Part shown: one piece after another, positions 25,801 to 36,032 of the stretch
How positions within the stretch are numbered: position 1 is the first letter of the stretch
Layout: each line of letters opens with the position of its first letter
Assembly: GCA_003260075.1 (NCBI GenBank)
Contig: QLIY01000174.1
Location: 1 to 64,000 of the forward strand
DNA length: 64,000 nt
Source: Phallusia mammillata
Taxonomy: Eukaryota > Chordata > Ascidiacea > Phlebobranchia > Ascidiidae
Reading direction: 5' to 3'
Notes under the pieces: model-generated
The model's input: only the letters and a program-made list of their open reading frames with translations
The model's database searches: none
Told to the model about the DNA's origin: nothing
Program-made: the position numbers and the translations under genes

Positions 25801-28800
25801 CAGCTCAAAGATTAGAGGCGTAATCATTCGTTATCGTGCAGTGTTTTCGTTGTGATGTGCTTGCGTTTAATTCTTTTTTCCTTAGTTGATCATGCACTGT
25901 ATCACACATTCAGTGTCATTTACCCTAAAGAAGGCGACCTGCCTAGAACACCTAAACAGCGGTGCAAAAATACAATTGCCAGAAGAGCTCCATAAAGTTA
26001 ATATTATGGCTAGCAGCAACACTTTGTATAGGGAGAATGTCACTTGTTTAATCTAATGCAATGTTTTTTTGATAGTCACAAAGCATCAACTACAATGTAG
26101 ATGAAACCGTTCGGGCTCGACAAACCTGCAACAAGATATGGAATGCATTCCGACTTGTGTCTACATTTTCACACAACTTCAATCAAGCTGTTATTGAGGT
26201 AGTATAGCTTACAAAGAATCATTAGCTTAATTTTGTTACAATTTTTTTTTTGCCTAGGGTGCATTGGATTTTGACATGGAGCAATTAAACAAACACTTAA
26301 GTGCATATGACCATTGGGTGAATCATCACTTAATTGAGACAGTGAAGAAATGCAACGAATTCATGGAAAACAACAACGTTCACAGGGCTTATGTCACTCT
26401 TTTAGCTTTTTTCAGAAATATTGTTTGTGATAGCTACTTGGTAAGTTTAAGGTTGTTTTGCAGTTTCCTTTTAAGCTGTTGGGACTAAATGGGTTGAACT
26501 GTTATCATTTTAAGTTATTGAAATAATAATAGACTTATATTTTGTCTGAATCTAGAAAATGCCAATGATGCAGTTACAAATAAACACAGCTGAGTTGAGC
26601 CAAAGCCAGAGTACTTGGTACCAAGCATCAGTTTGGTGCTCATCTGAGCAGTTGCACAAACTGACCCGAGCGTTAAATTTACATATTCATGCCCTGCTAA
26701 CCTATAAAACCAGTGTTAGAAAGCGTATTCGAAAACAAAAATGGCTGTTTTTTAAATGTGGAAGATGGTGGAAAAACACATACTTTTTGGGCCTGTACAG
26801 CTAAATACATTGCTGGTGATGTAAGGGATCATGGAAAGTCCCCCCCCCCGTGTTAGAAAGCGTATTCGAAAACAAAAATGGCTGTTTTTTAAATGTGTAA
26901 GATGGTGGAAAAACACATACTTTTTGAGCCTGTACAGCTAAATACATTGCTGGTGATGTAAGGGATCATGGAAAGCTCTAAAACTAGCGTAATTGGGAAT
27001 GTTTGTGGCATCACAATGTACCAAGGCATTAACATGAGATGCTTGATTTCGACCAAACAGAACATTTTTGGTCCAGCCCTATAAAAGAATTTGACTCACT
27101 TGTTAACACTGCATTAAATAGAGGAATACACCTCTGTAGACTTACTTTATTCAATGTTCACACATAGCTAGTCATGGGATGAGTACCCAGCAGTTGGTAT
27201 TGATTTTAGTGATATCGATACTCGTATTTGGTATTAAAATATTTTGCCCTTTGTTTTCGATACCAAAGGTTGGTTACCACTACAAGAATATGGGCTTCTT
27301 TTTGCCAATATTTGCTTCAGACAGCACAAAACTGGGATAAAGTCCCGCTAGGTTATTTTTTCGCTATTATGTGGAGATTACATTTTTTTACATGCTTCTG
27401 CATGTGTGTGTGTGCGTACATGTACCCTAAGATATGAATTAGCTAGTGATGTACAACTAAGTACAACACTATATTTAAGTACTCAGTAATTGTACCCAGT
27501 ACTTGGTATCCAAGGTATATACACATAGTACTTGCTATCGTCCTATCACCACCAGACATGGGGTCGAATACACGCGTCCTGTATTCGAATACTTAACGAA
27601 TACCTGCATGGCTGTATTCGAATTCATGAATACTTTGGTGATTTTTGAGGGACAGCAATTCGAATGGCATTCGAATAAAACGAGTCAAGTATTTGTATTC
27701 ATGAATTGTTGACCAAACTACAACGACAAGTAATTTGAATACTATTCGAATAAACCAAGGCATGTATTCGTATTCATGAATTCTACGCACTTTTTAAAGT
27801 TCAGCAATTCGAATAATGCGAGTCAAGTATTTGTATTCACGAATTGTTTCTTAATGTTAAGGTGGCAGCAATTCGAATTGTATTCGAATAAAACGTGTCA
27901 AGTATTAGTATTCATGAATAGTTGACCAAAAAACAACAACGTGTAATTCGAATACTATTCGAATAAACCCCAAGCGTGTATTCGTATTCATGAATACTTC
28001 GTACTTTTTGAGATGTAGCAATTCAAATTGTATTCGTATTAATAGTTCTAGTAATTTGTATTCACGAATTGTTCAGTTGTTGTAAGAAGTAGTTGCAGAA
28101 AATAAAAGAGCCCCGAAGTTAAAAGGTATTCGATCAAAAAGTAACATGGGTTTATGAATTGCAAATTTATTGGTAAAAATGTAAACCAAGCTTTTTTGCC
28201 ACATTTGCGTAACTGATTTAAATCTCCGTTAGATGTTTGCTTCCAAAACATGCTTCACCTGTCATGCCCAATGTTGCAAGCTTTGTAACACAATTCCATT
28301 TATGTAACGTCACAATTGAACTTATATGTGTCATTGTTTCGTAACATAAACAAAATTTGTCAAATCAGTCACATTCACTGCTCAATTGAATTGTATTCGA
28401 ATCTATTCGGCAAAAATATGTAGCAAAATATTCGCGACTACTCCTAGTCTGGTGGTAGTCGACAATTCGAATTGTATTTGTAAAAGTGAAGAAGTCATGT
28501 ATTCGATTTTACGTATCTTACGTTGCCAAAGACAGACAACAATTCGAATTGTATTTGTAAAAATGTAGTCATGTATTCGATTTCATGAATTGTTACTTAA
28601 CCAAAGGCTGACAACAATTCGAATTGTATTCGTACAAATGTAGTCATGTATTCGATGTTGCGATTTGTTACCTTGTCAAAGGCCGACAACAATTCAAATT
28701 GTATTCGTAAAAAATATCGTGTATTCGAATTTGCAAATTGTTAGGTTGGCAAAAACCTACAACAATTCGAATTGTATTCAAATAACTTTAATCGAGCTTT

Positions 28801-31341
28801 TGTATTCATGAATTGTTGGTTCGAAAGATTACTTTAACTATTCTAATTGTATTCATGCACTATCGAATGGAAACCAAAATAATTCGAATACAGCACTAAG
28901 GTGGCAAAACCTGAATGAAGAATACGAATTTCCCCATGTCTGATCACCACACATAGCCTATCCCTGTCTAAAAAATCAGCAAGATTTGGTCCTTAACTTT
29001 TGACAAACTTTTTAGGAAACAACAAAAACTAGTCTGACTGGATTGCAAGATTCACACAACCTAGCCAGTCACACAGATGCTCAGCGTGCAACACTAGTGA
29101 ACACTGTAAGGATAATGGAGACATTTTTAAGGCTTTTGGCTCCATTTGCCCCATTCCTTGCAGAGGAACTCTGGCAGCGACTGGAAAAGGAAATGTTAAA
29201 AACTCCACAATGGGAAAGTATTTGTGTTGCACCGTATCCAACTGTTGAAAGTGTAAGTGTTTACCTCAAGTAACATATATTTATTATTTGAACCTGAAAC
29301 AGGTCTATTGCTTTAGATTAGTATTAAACCTTTTAGTAAAATGTTTGCAATTTTTCTATTTGCTTGTTAGCTATATGTAGTTAAAATCAGTTCTTCCCAA
29401 CTGATTGACATGACACTTGCAGGTGCCCAATAGGTGGTGGCAGGTGCGACCATATAGTTTGGCCACTGTTGAAGTTTTAGTTAGTTTGCATAGTTTTAAA
29501 CGTAAAATTGTGAAACCTCGAAAAAGGCAAAAAAGATGTTTTTAAAAACAAAATGTTTGGTGGTATGACAACAAAATTTGCCTTCAAAAGTGCTTTGATT
29601 TATGATATTGAACACACAACTGTTTGCCAGTAAACCATTGTGTGAACAGTGGGAGTTTGTTTTTATAATTGGTTATCTTAGTGATAGCTATTCTTGCCAT
29701 TCTTTGCTTTGGTGATGTGACAATAAGTTCAGTTTAAATTTACGCTTGCTACCTTGCATATTTGTAAAACTCGGCGCCTATGGTGATAACTGATAACTGT
29801 TTGTGGGGGGGCATGAAGGATTTTAAAGTGCTGCTATTGTACATCGATAGGCCAGTTGCATGGGTTGTTGTTTAAAAGCAATTTTAAACTTTACTTGTCA
29901 CGCCAAAGTGTCATTAACAAAAAAGTGGAAGTCATTTTTTTTCATAATTCTATCTTTTCTGAACATGATTTTTGCAACTAGGTTTTTCACAAGCTATGTG
30001 ATGTTTATAACCTGTCCTGCATAATGTGTACATTACACCATATGTGAATAAGCATGACAAGTGTGTTAGTATTCTTGCTTTATATTCCCAGCTTGCTGAT
30101 GTAACACCCGAACCAGCTTTGGTGGATAAAGCAAAGATGTCTATTGAAGTTGCACAAAATATTCGTGAAGCCGTCAAACATTGTTCTGTGTTGCGTAACA
30201 ATGCCGTTGTACTAGTAGTATGCAGCGATAAAGATGATTGTGATTTTTTTTCTGCCAATCTTCGTCACATAGGAAGACTGGCTTTCGTTGTCAATGTCAA
30301 AGCCATACATCTTGAAGATTATGAGAATTATATGGACAAGTGCTATGGTATTTTAAACAACGATTCAAGGATTAATATCTTGTTCTACGATAAGGTATGT
30401 TATTTAGGCCACATCAATTACCAAATGACACTACTGAATAAATCACAAGAAAAGTACTGCTAATTTGTATCAGCTAAAACTAAGTATCTTACACTGTTGC
30501 ACATTAATGATGCTGTAATTGGACCATCCATGCATGGGCTATCAGAATATCATCACATTTTTACAATTTTAACAAGGAAATGCAGAAAACCTCGGTTAAT
30601 CCGGATTGCCTTATTCAAACAAATTTGGATCTTTCAGTCCCAACGGGTCTGGGTTAACCGAGGTTATCTGTAGTCCTTGTTTGACAGAAATTTTAATTGG
30701 AAAAGTGTTGGTTGAATTTAACATAAAAAATGTCATTCACTTTAATTGAGGTACTGGTCTGATTTCTTAACAGTATGCATAAAACCTCTTGTTAACTCAT
30801 GTTCACAAACCTTAAACGAAATGGTATTGCAATGTTTTTAAAAATATATAAAAATTATATAAATACTGAGCACTGATCATATTTTCCGATTGCAACAAGT
30901 TGCATGTGGTCAAAAAATGAAAGCTAAAAAAAGTTTGGTTTTGGGTTGTGTTTACCTGTTAATATTATATTTAATAGAACACAAACTTGGATTCTGCAAT
31001 TGAAAAATCACAACAATCCACAACTATCGCCATAACAAAATGCGAGGAAAAAATTGACAAGATAAAAAAAATTGGAGGGAGTACAGGATTTGTAAAAAAC
31101 CCGGAAAAGGTATTTGTTACTTTCAACTAGGTTTTTCATAGATGAGTATTTTCTTGAAATGTTGAGAGAGAGTTTTAATATAATTGAAAATTTAAATTTA
31201 GAAATTTATTTATACTTCAATTAATGCCTATCAAGTCTTTTGATCAGGTAAAATAACACTGTATTTTTTTAGCTTGCAGCACTTGAAAAACGATTATTGG
31301 AGTTGGAAAAGGTAAACAAGTATTTCCAAAAGTCAACGTGA
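14505..31341 (+). CDS. VARS2: Valyl-tRNA synthetase, mitochondrial-type N-terminus
   Basis: Exons: 14505-14657, 15508-15583, 16148-16361, 16961-17125, 17736-17852, 18343-18539, 20572-20760, 21421-21634, 22222-22311, 22684-22866, 23287-23475, 23711-23804, 24188-24307, 24466-24612, 26076-26198, 26258-26440, 29016-29252, 30092-30394, 30978-31109, 31273-31341. They total 3195 bases, 1064 residues (human VARS2 is 1063). It charges tRNA-Val. Class I motifs are intact: HLGH (132-135) and KMSKS (646-650). [23 protein letters not shown] and [14 protein letters not shown] also fit ValRS. Order is catalytic core, CP1 editing insert, anticodon-binding domain (exons 15-17), then a short coiled-coil tail. 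The first 40 residues are rich in Arg, Ser and Leu with few acids, like a mitochondrial presequence. There is no GST-like N-terminal domain as in cytosolic vertebrate VARS1. Confidence 0.93.
14726..15148. mobile_element. hAT-type MITE in VARS intron 1
   Basis: The left end has CAGTGGTTCTTAACC preceded by an extra CAGTGGC; the right end is AAGAACCACTA. Flanked by CCCTAATG at 14718-14725 and 15149-15156. 423 bases, no transposase. Confidence 0.8.
15622..16035. mobile_element. hAT-type MITE with 13-bp perfect terminal repeats
   Basis: 414 bases in VARS intron 2. Both ends read TAGTGATGGGACG inward, perfectly inverted, and TTTTACAG occurs on each side (15614-15621 and 16036-16043). The interior carries GAGTATCGATAC-type palindromes. 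A relative lies at 27,169. Confidence 0.9.
16473..16688. mobile_element. hAT MITE, CAGTGGTTCTCAAAC ends
   Basis: The 216-base element in VARS intron 3 has ends CAGTGGTTCTCAAAC and GTTTGAGAACCACTG and the flank ACATGGAA at 16465-16472 and 16689-16696. Ends are the same type as the elements at 6992 and 7915. Confidence 0.9.
17543..17670. repeat. 58-bp direct repeat joined by 11 C
   Basis: Copy A (17543-17600) and copy B (17612-17670) both run from TACAATGGCATTTTTTG to GTTTTTGTC with one difference (CTAG against CAAG). The junction 17601-17611 is all C. Lies in VARS intron 4. Confidence 0.9.
18681..18825. repeat. SINE-tail-like insert between 34-bp direct repeats, C run at one edge
   Basis: The same 34 bases, starting ACATAAAATGAGCCAAATG, occur at 18681-18714 and 18792-18825. 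Between them lie a C run at 18716-18724 and a short insert that ends in (AACTC)n, preceded by GATTTGTATCACCGGCG. A similar ATAAACTCAACTTAACTC tail occurs near 44,290. It could be a truncated retroposon with a long target duplication or another C-run-joined duplicate. Confidence 0.6.
18940..19095. mobile_element. Fold-back repeat, ends GCAATGCACACTGTTTCGAC
   Basis: The left arm GCAATGCACACTGTTTCGAC is the inverse of the right arm GTCGAAAACAGTGTGCATTG with one base difference. The inner core carries CAGCCGGTGACAAGACATAGG. The same family is seen at 22,913-23,095, 24,060-24,155, 35,475-35,580, 42,180-42,255 and 45,530-45,770. It is non-coding, and the target site is not clear. Confidence 0.65.
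19120..20445. mobile_element. Repeat-rich element related to 8.6-9.7 kb, with 79-base C run
   Basis: In VARS intron 6. It shares blocks TAGATATAGTTATGCAGATG, GATAACCCCAGTATGTACCC, CACTAACCCCTAAAATGGGT and a right part GTGTGGGGACCCATGAGTTT with the insert at 8.6-9.7 kb. It ends near GTGCTAAGCCACAG. Within it the CCCC tract between ACAGCTTATAGAGA and ACTAGCCCCC has grown to 79 bases (19766-19844), and a second C run lies at 20,147. The duplicated block GAGTTTTTGCTTGCAGAAAC occurs twice near 20,270 and 20,311. Confidence 0.65.
20938..21189. repeat. About 120-bp direct repeat joined by 11 C
   Basis: Copy A (20938-21057) and copy B (21069-21189) both start ATGTAATGTTATATTTTTTT and end at GATTAATTGCATAATC or GATTAATTGCACAATC. 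The copies differ at several bases. Junction 21058-21068 is C only. VARS intron 7. Confidence 0.9.
21735..22115. repeat. MITE-like repeat with imperfect inverted ends
   Basis: Begins GGGAAGAGCCAAACC and ends GGTTCTGGCTTGGCTCCGTC. It contains TGTGATGTCACAAACATTTCC and GTTTTGTAGCTTTCCAAGG, shared with the stretches at 4.6 and 26.8 kb. VARS intron 8. Target duplication not certain. Confidence 0.5.
22449..22640 (+). mobile_element. hAT-like MITE fragment in VARS intron 9
   Basis: Left end CAGTGGTTTCCAACC followed by GACGAATTCCTGCTTAAAC, then GGTCATATTCCCAAAGC. Same family as 11,830-12,080 (opposite orientation). The right end is not clear. Confidence 0.55.
22910..23095. mobile_element. Fold-back repeat copy
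   Basis: Contains CAGTGCACGCTGTTTTGAC at the left and GGTCGAACCAGTGTGCCCTG at the right, in inverted arrangement, with GCAGCTGGTGACAAGAG inside. Copy of the family described at 18,940. Confidence 0.55.
24737..25160. repeat. Two tRNA-headed SINEs in inverted arrangement
   Basis: The minus strand from about 24,895 to 24,820 reads as a tRNA-like head with box A TAGCTCAGTTGATAGAGC and box B-like GGGTTTAAATCCCACC. Its body continues to about 24,737. A plus-strand copy follows with box B GGGTTCGAATCCCACC near 25,010 and the shared body GGGAATGCTTGGGAGACCGG. It runs to about 25,150. VARS intron 14. Confidence 0.7.
25256..25603. mobile_element. hAT MITE, CAGTGGTTCCCAACC ends
   Basis: 348 bases in VARS intron 14. 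Ends CAGTGGTTCCCAACC and GGTTGGGAACCACTG are perfect inverses. Flank CCCTAAAT occurs at 25248-25255 and 25604-25611. The interior repeats GGGGGCCA on both sides. Confidence 0.92.
26713..26977. repeat. About 127-bp direct repeat joined by C run
   Basis: Copy A (26713-26838) and copy B (26850-26976) begin GTGTTAGAAAGCGTATTCG and end GGGATCATGGAAAG. They differ at two or three bases (AATGTGGAAG against AATGTGTAAG; TTTGGGCC against TTTGAGCC). The junction is T plus ten C (26839-26849). VARS intron 16, inside the repeat family also seen at 4.6 kb. Confidence 0.9.
27169..28949. mobile_element. hAT MITE interrupted by a nested hAT element
   Basis: The left end TAGTCATGGGATGAG and the right end CGTCCTATCACCA are imperfect inverses of the 15,622 type. 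CACATAGC flanks it at 27161-27168 and 28950-28957. The right target copy is found only after skipping the nested element at 27,553-28,942, which shows the order of insertion. The interior has CGATACTCGTATTTGG and related palindromes. Confidence 0.8.
27553..28942. mobile_element. Nested hAT element built of TTCGAA-rich satellite
   Basis: 1390 bases with ends CAGACATGGGG and CCCCATGTCTG. Flank ATCACCAC occurs at 27545-27552 and 28943-28950. The interior is an array of diverged units of about 80-120 bases built on AATTCGAATTGTATTCG and TATTCGTATTCATGAATT, each rich in the palindrome TTCGAA. No transposase. Confidence 0.88.
30580..30675. mobile_element. Short MITE with AACCTCGGTTAA ends
   Basis: Ends CAGAAAACCTCGGTTAATCC and GGGTTAACCGAGGTTATCTG are inverses with small differences, as in pogo/Tigger-type MITEs. 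Only about 95 bases. The expected TA duplication is present on the right only. VARS intron 18. Confidence 0.55.
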
Positions 31342-32475
31342 CACATTTTGGATGAAAAGTTGCTGCCTATTCCAACATGTGCCACTTTGAGTACAAGCCA
31401 ATACAGCTCCACCACTATAGCAGACATGTATTGTCATGTTGGCTTGCAGTTAAAAATCCAGTGCCCCGATAAGGCTGAAAAGTTGGACAAAGTGCTTTGT
31501 TTGGTTCCATTATTCCGCACAAGTTTCTATTGTACTGCCGTAATAAATTATAAGTTGAAATCGATGTTTTTGTGATTCCTTACACAAACCTACATGTGTG
31601 TTGTGGTCGTCAATATAATTTGTTTGTTTTTTGCAATAAATTAGAAAACTTTTACATGCTGGAATTGCACTCAATACATGCGTCTGCTGCATTTTGGAGT
31701 TTCTAAAAAAATACATGCGTTTTTTGCATTGGAAAGTCCAAAATATCCTGAATGAAAACATCTCATTTTTATGGCAAGAAACATTCTGTTAAACAAGAAC
31801 AGAACTTTTGTTGATATAATTACCGTGCAGTAAGTTAAACTATACTTGTTGTTTATGTAATATAACGAGGTTTATTTGCACAAGCGCGCTGTAAATAACC
31901 GAAGGCCCAGCTATTTTTTCAACTACAATACTGTAAAATAGGGTTGTGCATTTGTACAACCAGAACCAGTGGCTCGTCAGACGATTTTTGCTGTTTAAGT
32001 GTTTATCAGAATATTACCGTATTTGATATGCATCAAACAAGTCCTGTTATATAAGATAATAAGGCCTGGTTTATACTTGGCCCTCGGTTAAACAGTTTGG
32101 AGTGCTAGTGCCACTTACATCAAACTAAATTAATACAACAGGGAAAATCCCCGTAATTGATAAATTATTAAGACCAAGTGTCGATTTGGTTCAAGGTATG
32201 TTGAGAGCATAATTACATAACTTAGGTAAGTCACACATTTTAGCTAATTTATAACGTTTAAATGACATCAGTTAAATCGTATAAATTTTAATTTTAAATG
32301 AATGGTTTGCTTTTTACCGCATTTTGTTTACATTTTGCTTGATACCAAAAACTGAATCAATGTGAATAAATCCTGAAATTTACCAAGTTTGTTTCAACTA
32401 ATTTAAGTTTTGTTCTATTGTTAACTGTCTTGTTTTACTTGCAAATTACTTACAGTAAGTTACAGAAACATAAAT
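31342..32475. other. VARS 3' UTR and COPS7 upstream region
   Basis: AATAAA at 31542-31547 is the likely VARS polyadenylation signal, with another near 31,636. The rest shows no repeat family. Just before the COPS7 start is TTACAG followed ten bases later by ATG, a possible spliced-leader acceptor. Confidence 0.45.
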
Positions 32476-35400
32476 ATGGAAGTAGAAGTTGAGACCAACC
32501 CTGTAGCTTCAACTTCTGCCAGTAGAAGTCAAGAACAATTTCTTATACTTGCTAAAACTGCACATGGGGCCGCACTTCGGAAATTAATTGAACAAGAATT
32601 GGAATCACCGGATATTTATGTTTTTGGGGAATTATTGGAATTAACGTGTGTCCAAGAGGTAAGCATGAAGTTAAAATAATAGTGGTTTGCTAATTAAGGA
32701 CCACGCTAATACAAATTTGCCAAAACTGATACCATACATAAAAATAAGTTGAATTGAGTTTATTTCATCTGCTGAAAGAACACATAGCAACGAATTGTAC
32801 AAAAAGAAACCAGAAATAGCTGCTCACTGTTGAAATAAAAGTGGAGGGCACAATTGGTGGATCATGACTAAATGCGCTGCAGCTAAACTGTATTATAAAG
32901 CGTTATGTGACCTGAGCTCAAAAGAAAAAAAAAACCTGTCTGAGGTTGAAATGCTGGTGGAACCAGTCAAGGGAGTACAGTAAGTAGAATAACAATATGA
33001 ATTGTATAGGTTGCATTTGCATATTCTGCTAAGCTAAAATGAATTTTCCTTGTTTAAAAAAACAATTTACTTATTTTACATGAGTAGCTTTGTGATGACC
33101 CAGAAGGTGCAAAGTACTTGAAATTGTTAAACATCTTTGCTTATGGAACATACAAGGATTATGTGCAACAAGCTGCTCATTTACTTCCACTATCTCCTCT
33201 CATGTCCAAGAAGCTAAGGCAACTGACTGTTGTAAGTTTGGCAGCAAAGTCCAAGGTAATAAAGTAGCTGGATTTTTTCAAAATGTGTGTTTAGTATCAC
33301 CTGTTTTTTTACTAATTTTGCAAAAGTATATCTATACCAGTACATATAAATATTAGTACAGACGAATCCGGTTAATCACATAATCCGTTTAATTGCATCA
33401 CAATTAAAAATCCCAAACCATTGCCCATCGTTTGTTAAGAAAATCGTCCGGTTAATCGCATACCGGTCCATCGCATAAACCGAATCGATGATCTCTATGT
33501 AACAGTCCCACAAACGAGTTTTTCAAATAGAAAATGATGATACGATAGTTAAATCAACCGATCTGCGTGCAACCTTATCTGGCGATCCTTTTCAATGCTG
33601 TCCACGTCAAATTGCCTGCCCAGAAGTAACAGTTAAAAATCCAAACTGACTTTTGTTGGACTGTCAATGAATGTAGAGGAAGACCAACCTTGCAAAAGCA
33701 TCGCGCCAATAAATGATAAGACCAACCTTAACAACGCAAGATAACTATTGCACTAATTCTCTAATCACAGAATAGCTGCGCAACGTTCGAATAGCTGCTC
33801 TTGAATAAATTACATACAAACTCGTTTTAAACTAGAAATCGAAATAGGCAAGAAACAACAGGCCATTTGACTTGTATATTAAGCGAGAGGCCTAGCACTT
33901 TTATAAAGGAAACTTCCTAAAGCAAAACAACGTCAAAGACCGTCGTTAAAGGAATTTCCCAAATAAAATGTTGCATGTCACTACTGTTTCTTCAACACAC
34001 TTAGGGGGTTGCACCATTGCCATGACAGTCAGAAAGTATGGCATCACATTTTGCCCTTGTCTAGTTTAGAGTACTTCTCTTTTATTTTTCGCGACAAAAG
34101 AGAGAAAATACTGCTCCTTAAGCCATAGTTGAGCGTCATTGCAACTTTGTTTTAGTTGGGGAAGTGAAAATGAGCACTTATGTTAACTGCATGTACTGTT
34201 TCCATAGCAACCGGATTATCGCATAATCTGGTTAATCGCAGCAAATGTCCTTGGCAAATTGATGATGCGATTAACCGGATTCGTCTGTAATCTGTTACTT
34301 ACTTCACTTCTTGTACATTCCCAGTACATATCTTACGAAAGTTTGCTGGCTGAAGTAGATCTCAACAATGTACGTGAACTTGAGGATTTGCTGATATCAG
34401 CGATTTACAGCAACATAATCAGGGGAAAACTTGACCAGCAAAATTCCAGGTTAACATTTAGTTGTAATCCAGTATTATTGAACCTTTTTAGTTGATTAAA
34501 TCCTAGAGGTATTTTTGCACTTTTGTGGCACTCCCAGTAAATGGAAATTTGAGCAATGTAGCATAAACAGAAAGACAAAATGTTATTTTCTTCGCTAAGG
34601 ACATAAATTTATACTAGTCAACCATTCCTGTTTTAGTTCTTAAACCTAAACCCAGGTTGCAATCTGCACAGATATCATAAATTTGCTCACTTTGACACAT
34701 ATATATTTGCAGACTGGAAGTTGATTGGACAATTGGGAGAGATCTAACTCCAGAAGACTTGGATTACATAACTAATACACTTTCGTCATGGTGAGGCAGT
34801 GCATGCAAAAATGAATTTGAGTGTGTTTATCATAAACCATTTGTGATGAAGGTGTTCACGCTGTGAAACAATGGTTCAAAGCATTGGAACACAAATTGTG
34901 GGAGCTAATACCTTTCTTAGTGAAGATGCTTTGCGGAAATCTCAGATCAATACAGAGGTGTGTATTATTTTTTTAGTGTATAAATGTAAAGCAATAGACT
35001 GTGATTGTTGTTTTTCCGGTATATTTTTGCATTACAGACTTTTTTTGTTAAAGATAGGTTTTAGCAAGGCTAGTTTCTTGGGTCACAGTCCCATTTCAGG
35101 GTTAGAAATGTGAATGGGCTAATTTTTGTGATTATCCAGTGTGTGTTTGTGGACCCCTGATCTGACTAACAGTCAATGTGTTTTAAAGGTTGAAAATATT
35201 ATGAGCACTATTAAGAAAGCGAGTGGTCAGGAGCCCTACATCTCCATGTCAGATTCGAGACTATCACAGCACCCTCCTCCTTCCTGTGGTGTAGAGATTA
35301 AACCCAAAAAGTCAAAAGTTAAAGGGTAAGTTCAATTTTGTCTTTAAAGATGAAAAGCACATGGTAATGGTTCCCAACGTGTTGCTTAGCCATTGTGAAG

Positions 35401-35797
35401 CAGTTTCCTTTGTGGTTTATGTCCAGATTTGGCATCCAAAAGAATTATGACTTTTCAGCCTGTTACTCAAAACAAACCGAGTGCCATTCGATGGCTACAC
35501 TAGCCAATATGGCCTATGTGTTGTTGCTGCACTGATGATAAATAATAGGTTGAAACTGTGTGCACTATCCGCAGCTTACTTAGAAATAAACATAAAAGTG
35601 CTGACTTGATGTGCGGTTGGTATTATTTTTTTTATAATCTGATCGCATATATCTTTTTTGGGCTTATACTTTTTTTAAGTAGGAATATGTGGTATCATGT
35701 GATGTTTAGTACTGTCCAGACAAGTCTAACTGTCTGTTCTTGTCTTTGTAGTTTAAGAGGCAGTGGAATGAAACTGTGGTCCTCATCAAAGAACTGA
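32476..35797 (+). CDS. COPS7: COP9 signalosome subunit 7
   Basis: Exons: 32476-32658, 33088-33255, 34325-34449, 34713-34790, 34852-34957, 35189-35325, 35752-35797. They join in phase to 280 residues (human COPS7A is 275). This is a scaffold subunit of the COP9 signalosome, which removes NEDD8 from cullins. The middle (about 60-165) is a PCI domain with LLNIFAYGTYKDYVQ and the winged-helix part YESLLAEVDLNNVRELEDLLI, then LEVDWTIGRDLTPEDL. The C-terminal helix region ends GLRGSGMKLWSSSKN, close to the vertebrate tail GLRGS. The A and B paralogues of vertebrates cannot be distinguished, so this is probably the single pre-duplication gene. A pogo-like MITE fills intron 2. The gene converges on HBS1L, 235 bases stop to stop. 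Confidence 0.93.
32840..32970. repeat. Dispersed repeat, second copy of 3.8-kb family
   Basis: Contains GGTGGATCATGACTAAATGC and AAAGCGTTATGTGACC, matching the stretch near 3,855-3,905 with substitutions. COPS7 intron 1. Confidence 0.5.
33359..34287. mobile_element. Pogo/Tigger-type non-autonomous element
   Basis: 929 bases with ends CAGACGAATCCGGTTAATC and GATTAACCGGATTCGTCTG, perfectly inverted, flanked by TA on both sides (33357-33358, 34288-34289). The subterminal regions repeat CCGGTTAATCGCATA. TA target and CCGGTTAA-type ends fit the Tc1/mariner pogo group. It ends only 37 bases before COPS7 exon 3. No transposase ORF. Confidence 0.88.
35475..35585. mobile_element. Fold-back repeat fragment
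   Basis: Contains GATGGCTACACTAGCCAATA, GCTGCACTGATGATAAATAA and GTTGAAACTGTGTGCACTATC, a decayed copy of the family at 18,940. COPS7 intron 6. Confidence 0.45.
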
Positions 35798-35829
35798 TCC
35801 CACCAACACACAAAACGAGCTCTTTTTTG

Positions 35830-35835
35830 TTTATT
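35830..35835 (-). terminator. HBS1L polyadenylation signal
   Basis: TTTATT on the plus strand is AATAAA on the minus strand, about 200 bases past the HBS1L stop and only 33 bases beyond the COPS7 stop on the other strand. Confidence 0.55.
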
Positions 35836-36032
35836 TGCGAGCAATATTCATGTCTGCAACACTTGGATGGGAACCACACTTCTTTCACCCAACAAAAACC
35901 AACATGTGGCTTGCACAGTATTTACGATAGTAACATGTTTCAATTCATTGCAACCTTGTCAACAAGCAAAAGCCAGATGCTACCACCAAATTTTTGGGAA
36001 GCATGTTGTATCAAAGGAATAACCACAGTTGC

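Noticed and set aside
27553-28942. CRISPR-like or satellite array
   Set aside because: Units are diverged, without constant repeat and unique spacers, and are enclosed by hAT ends with a target duplication; the genome is eukaryotic.
31348-31575. 75-codon ORF after VARS
   Set aside because: Lies in the VARS 3' UTR just before AATAAA; no similarity and no splice partner.
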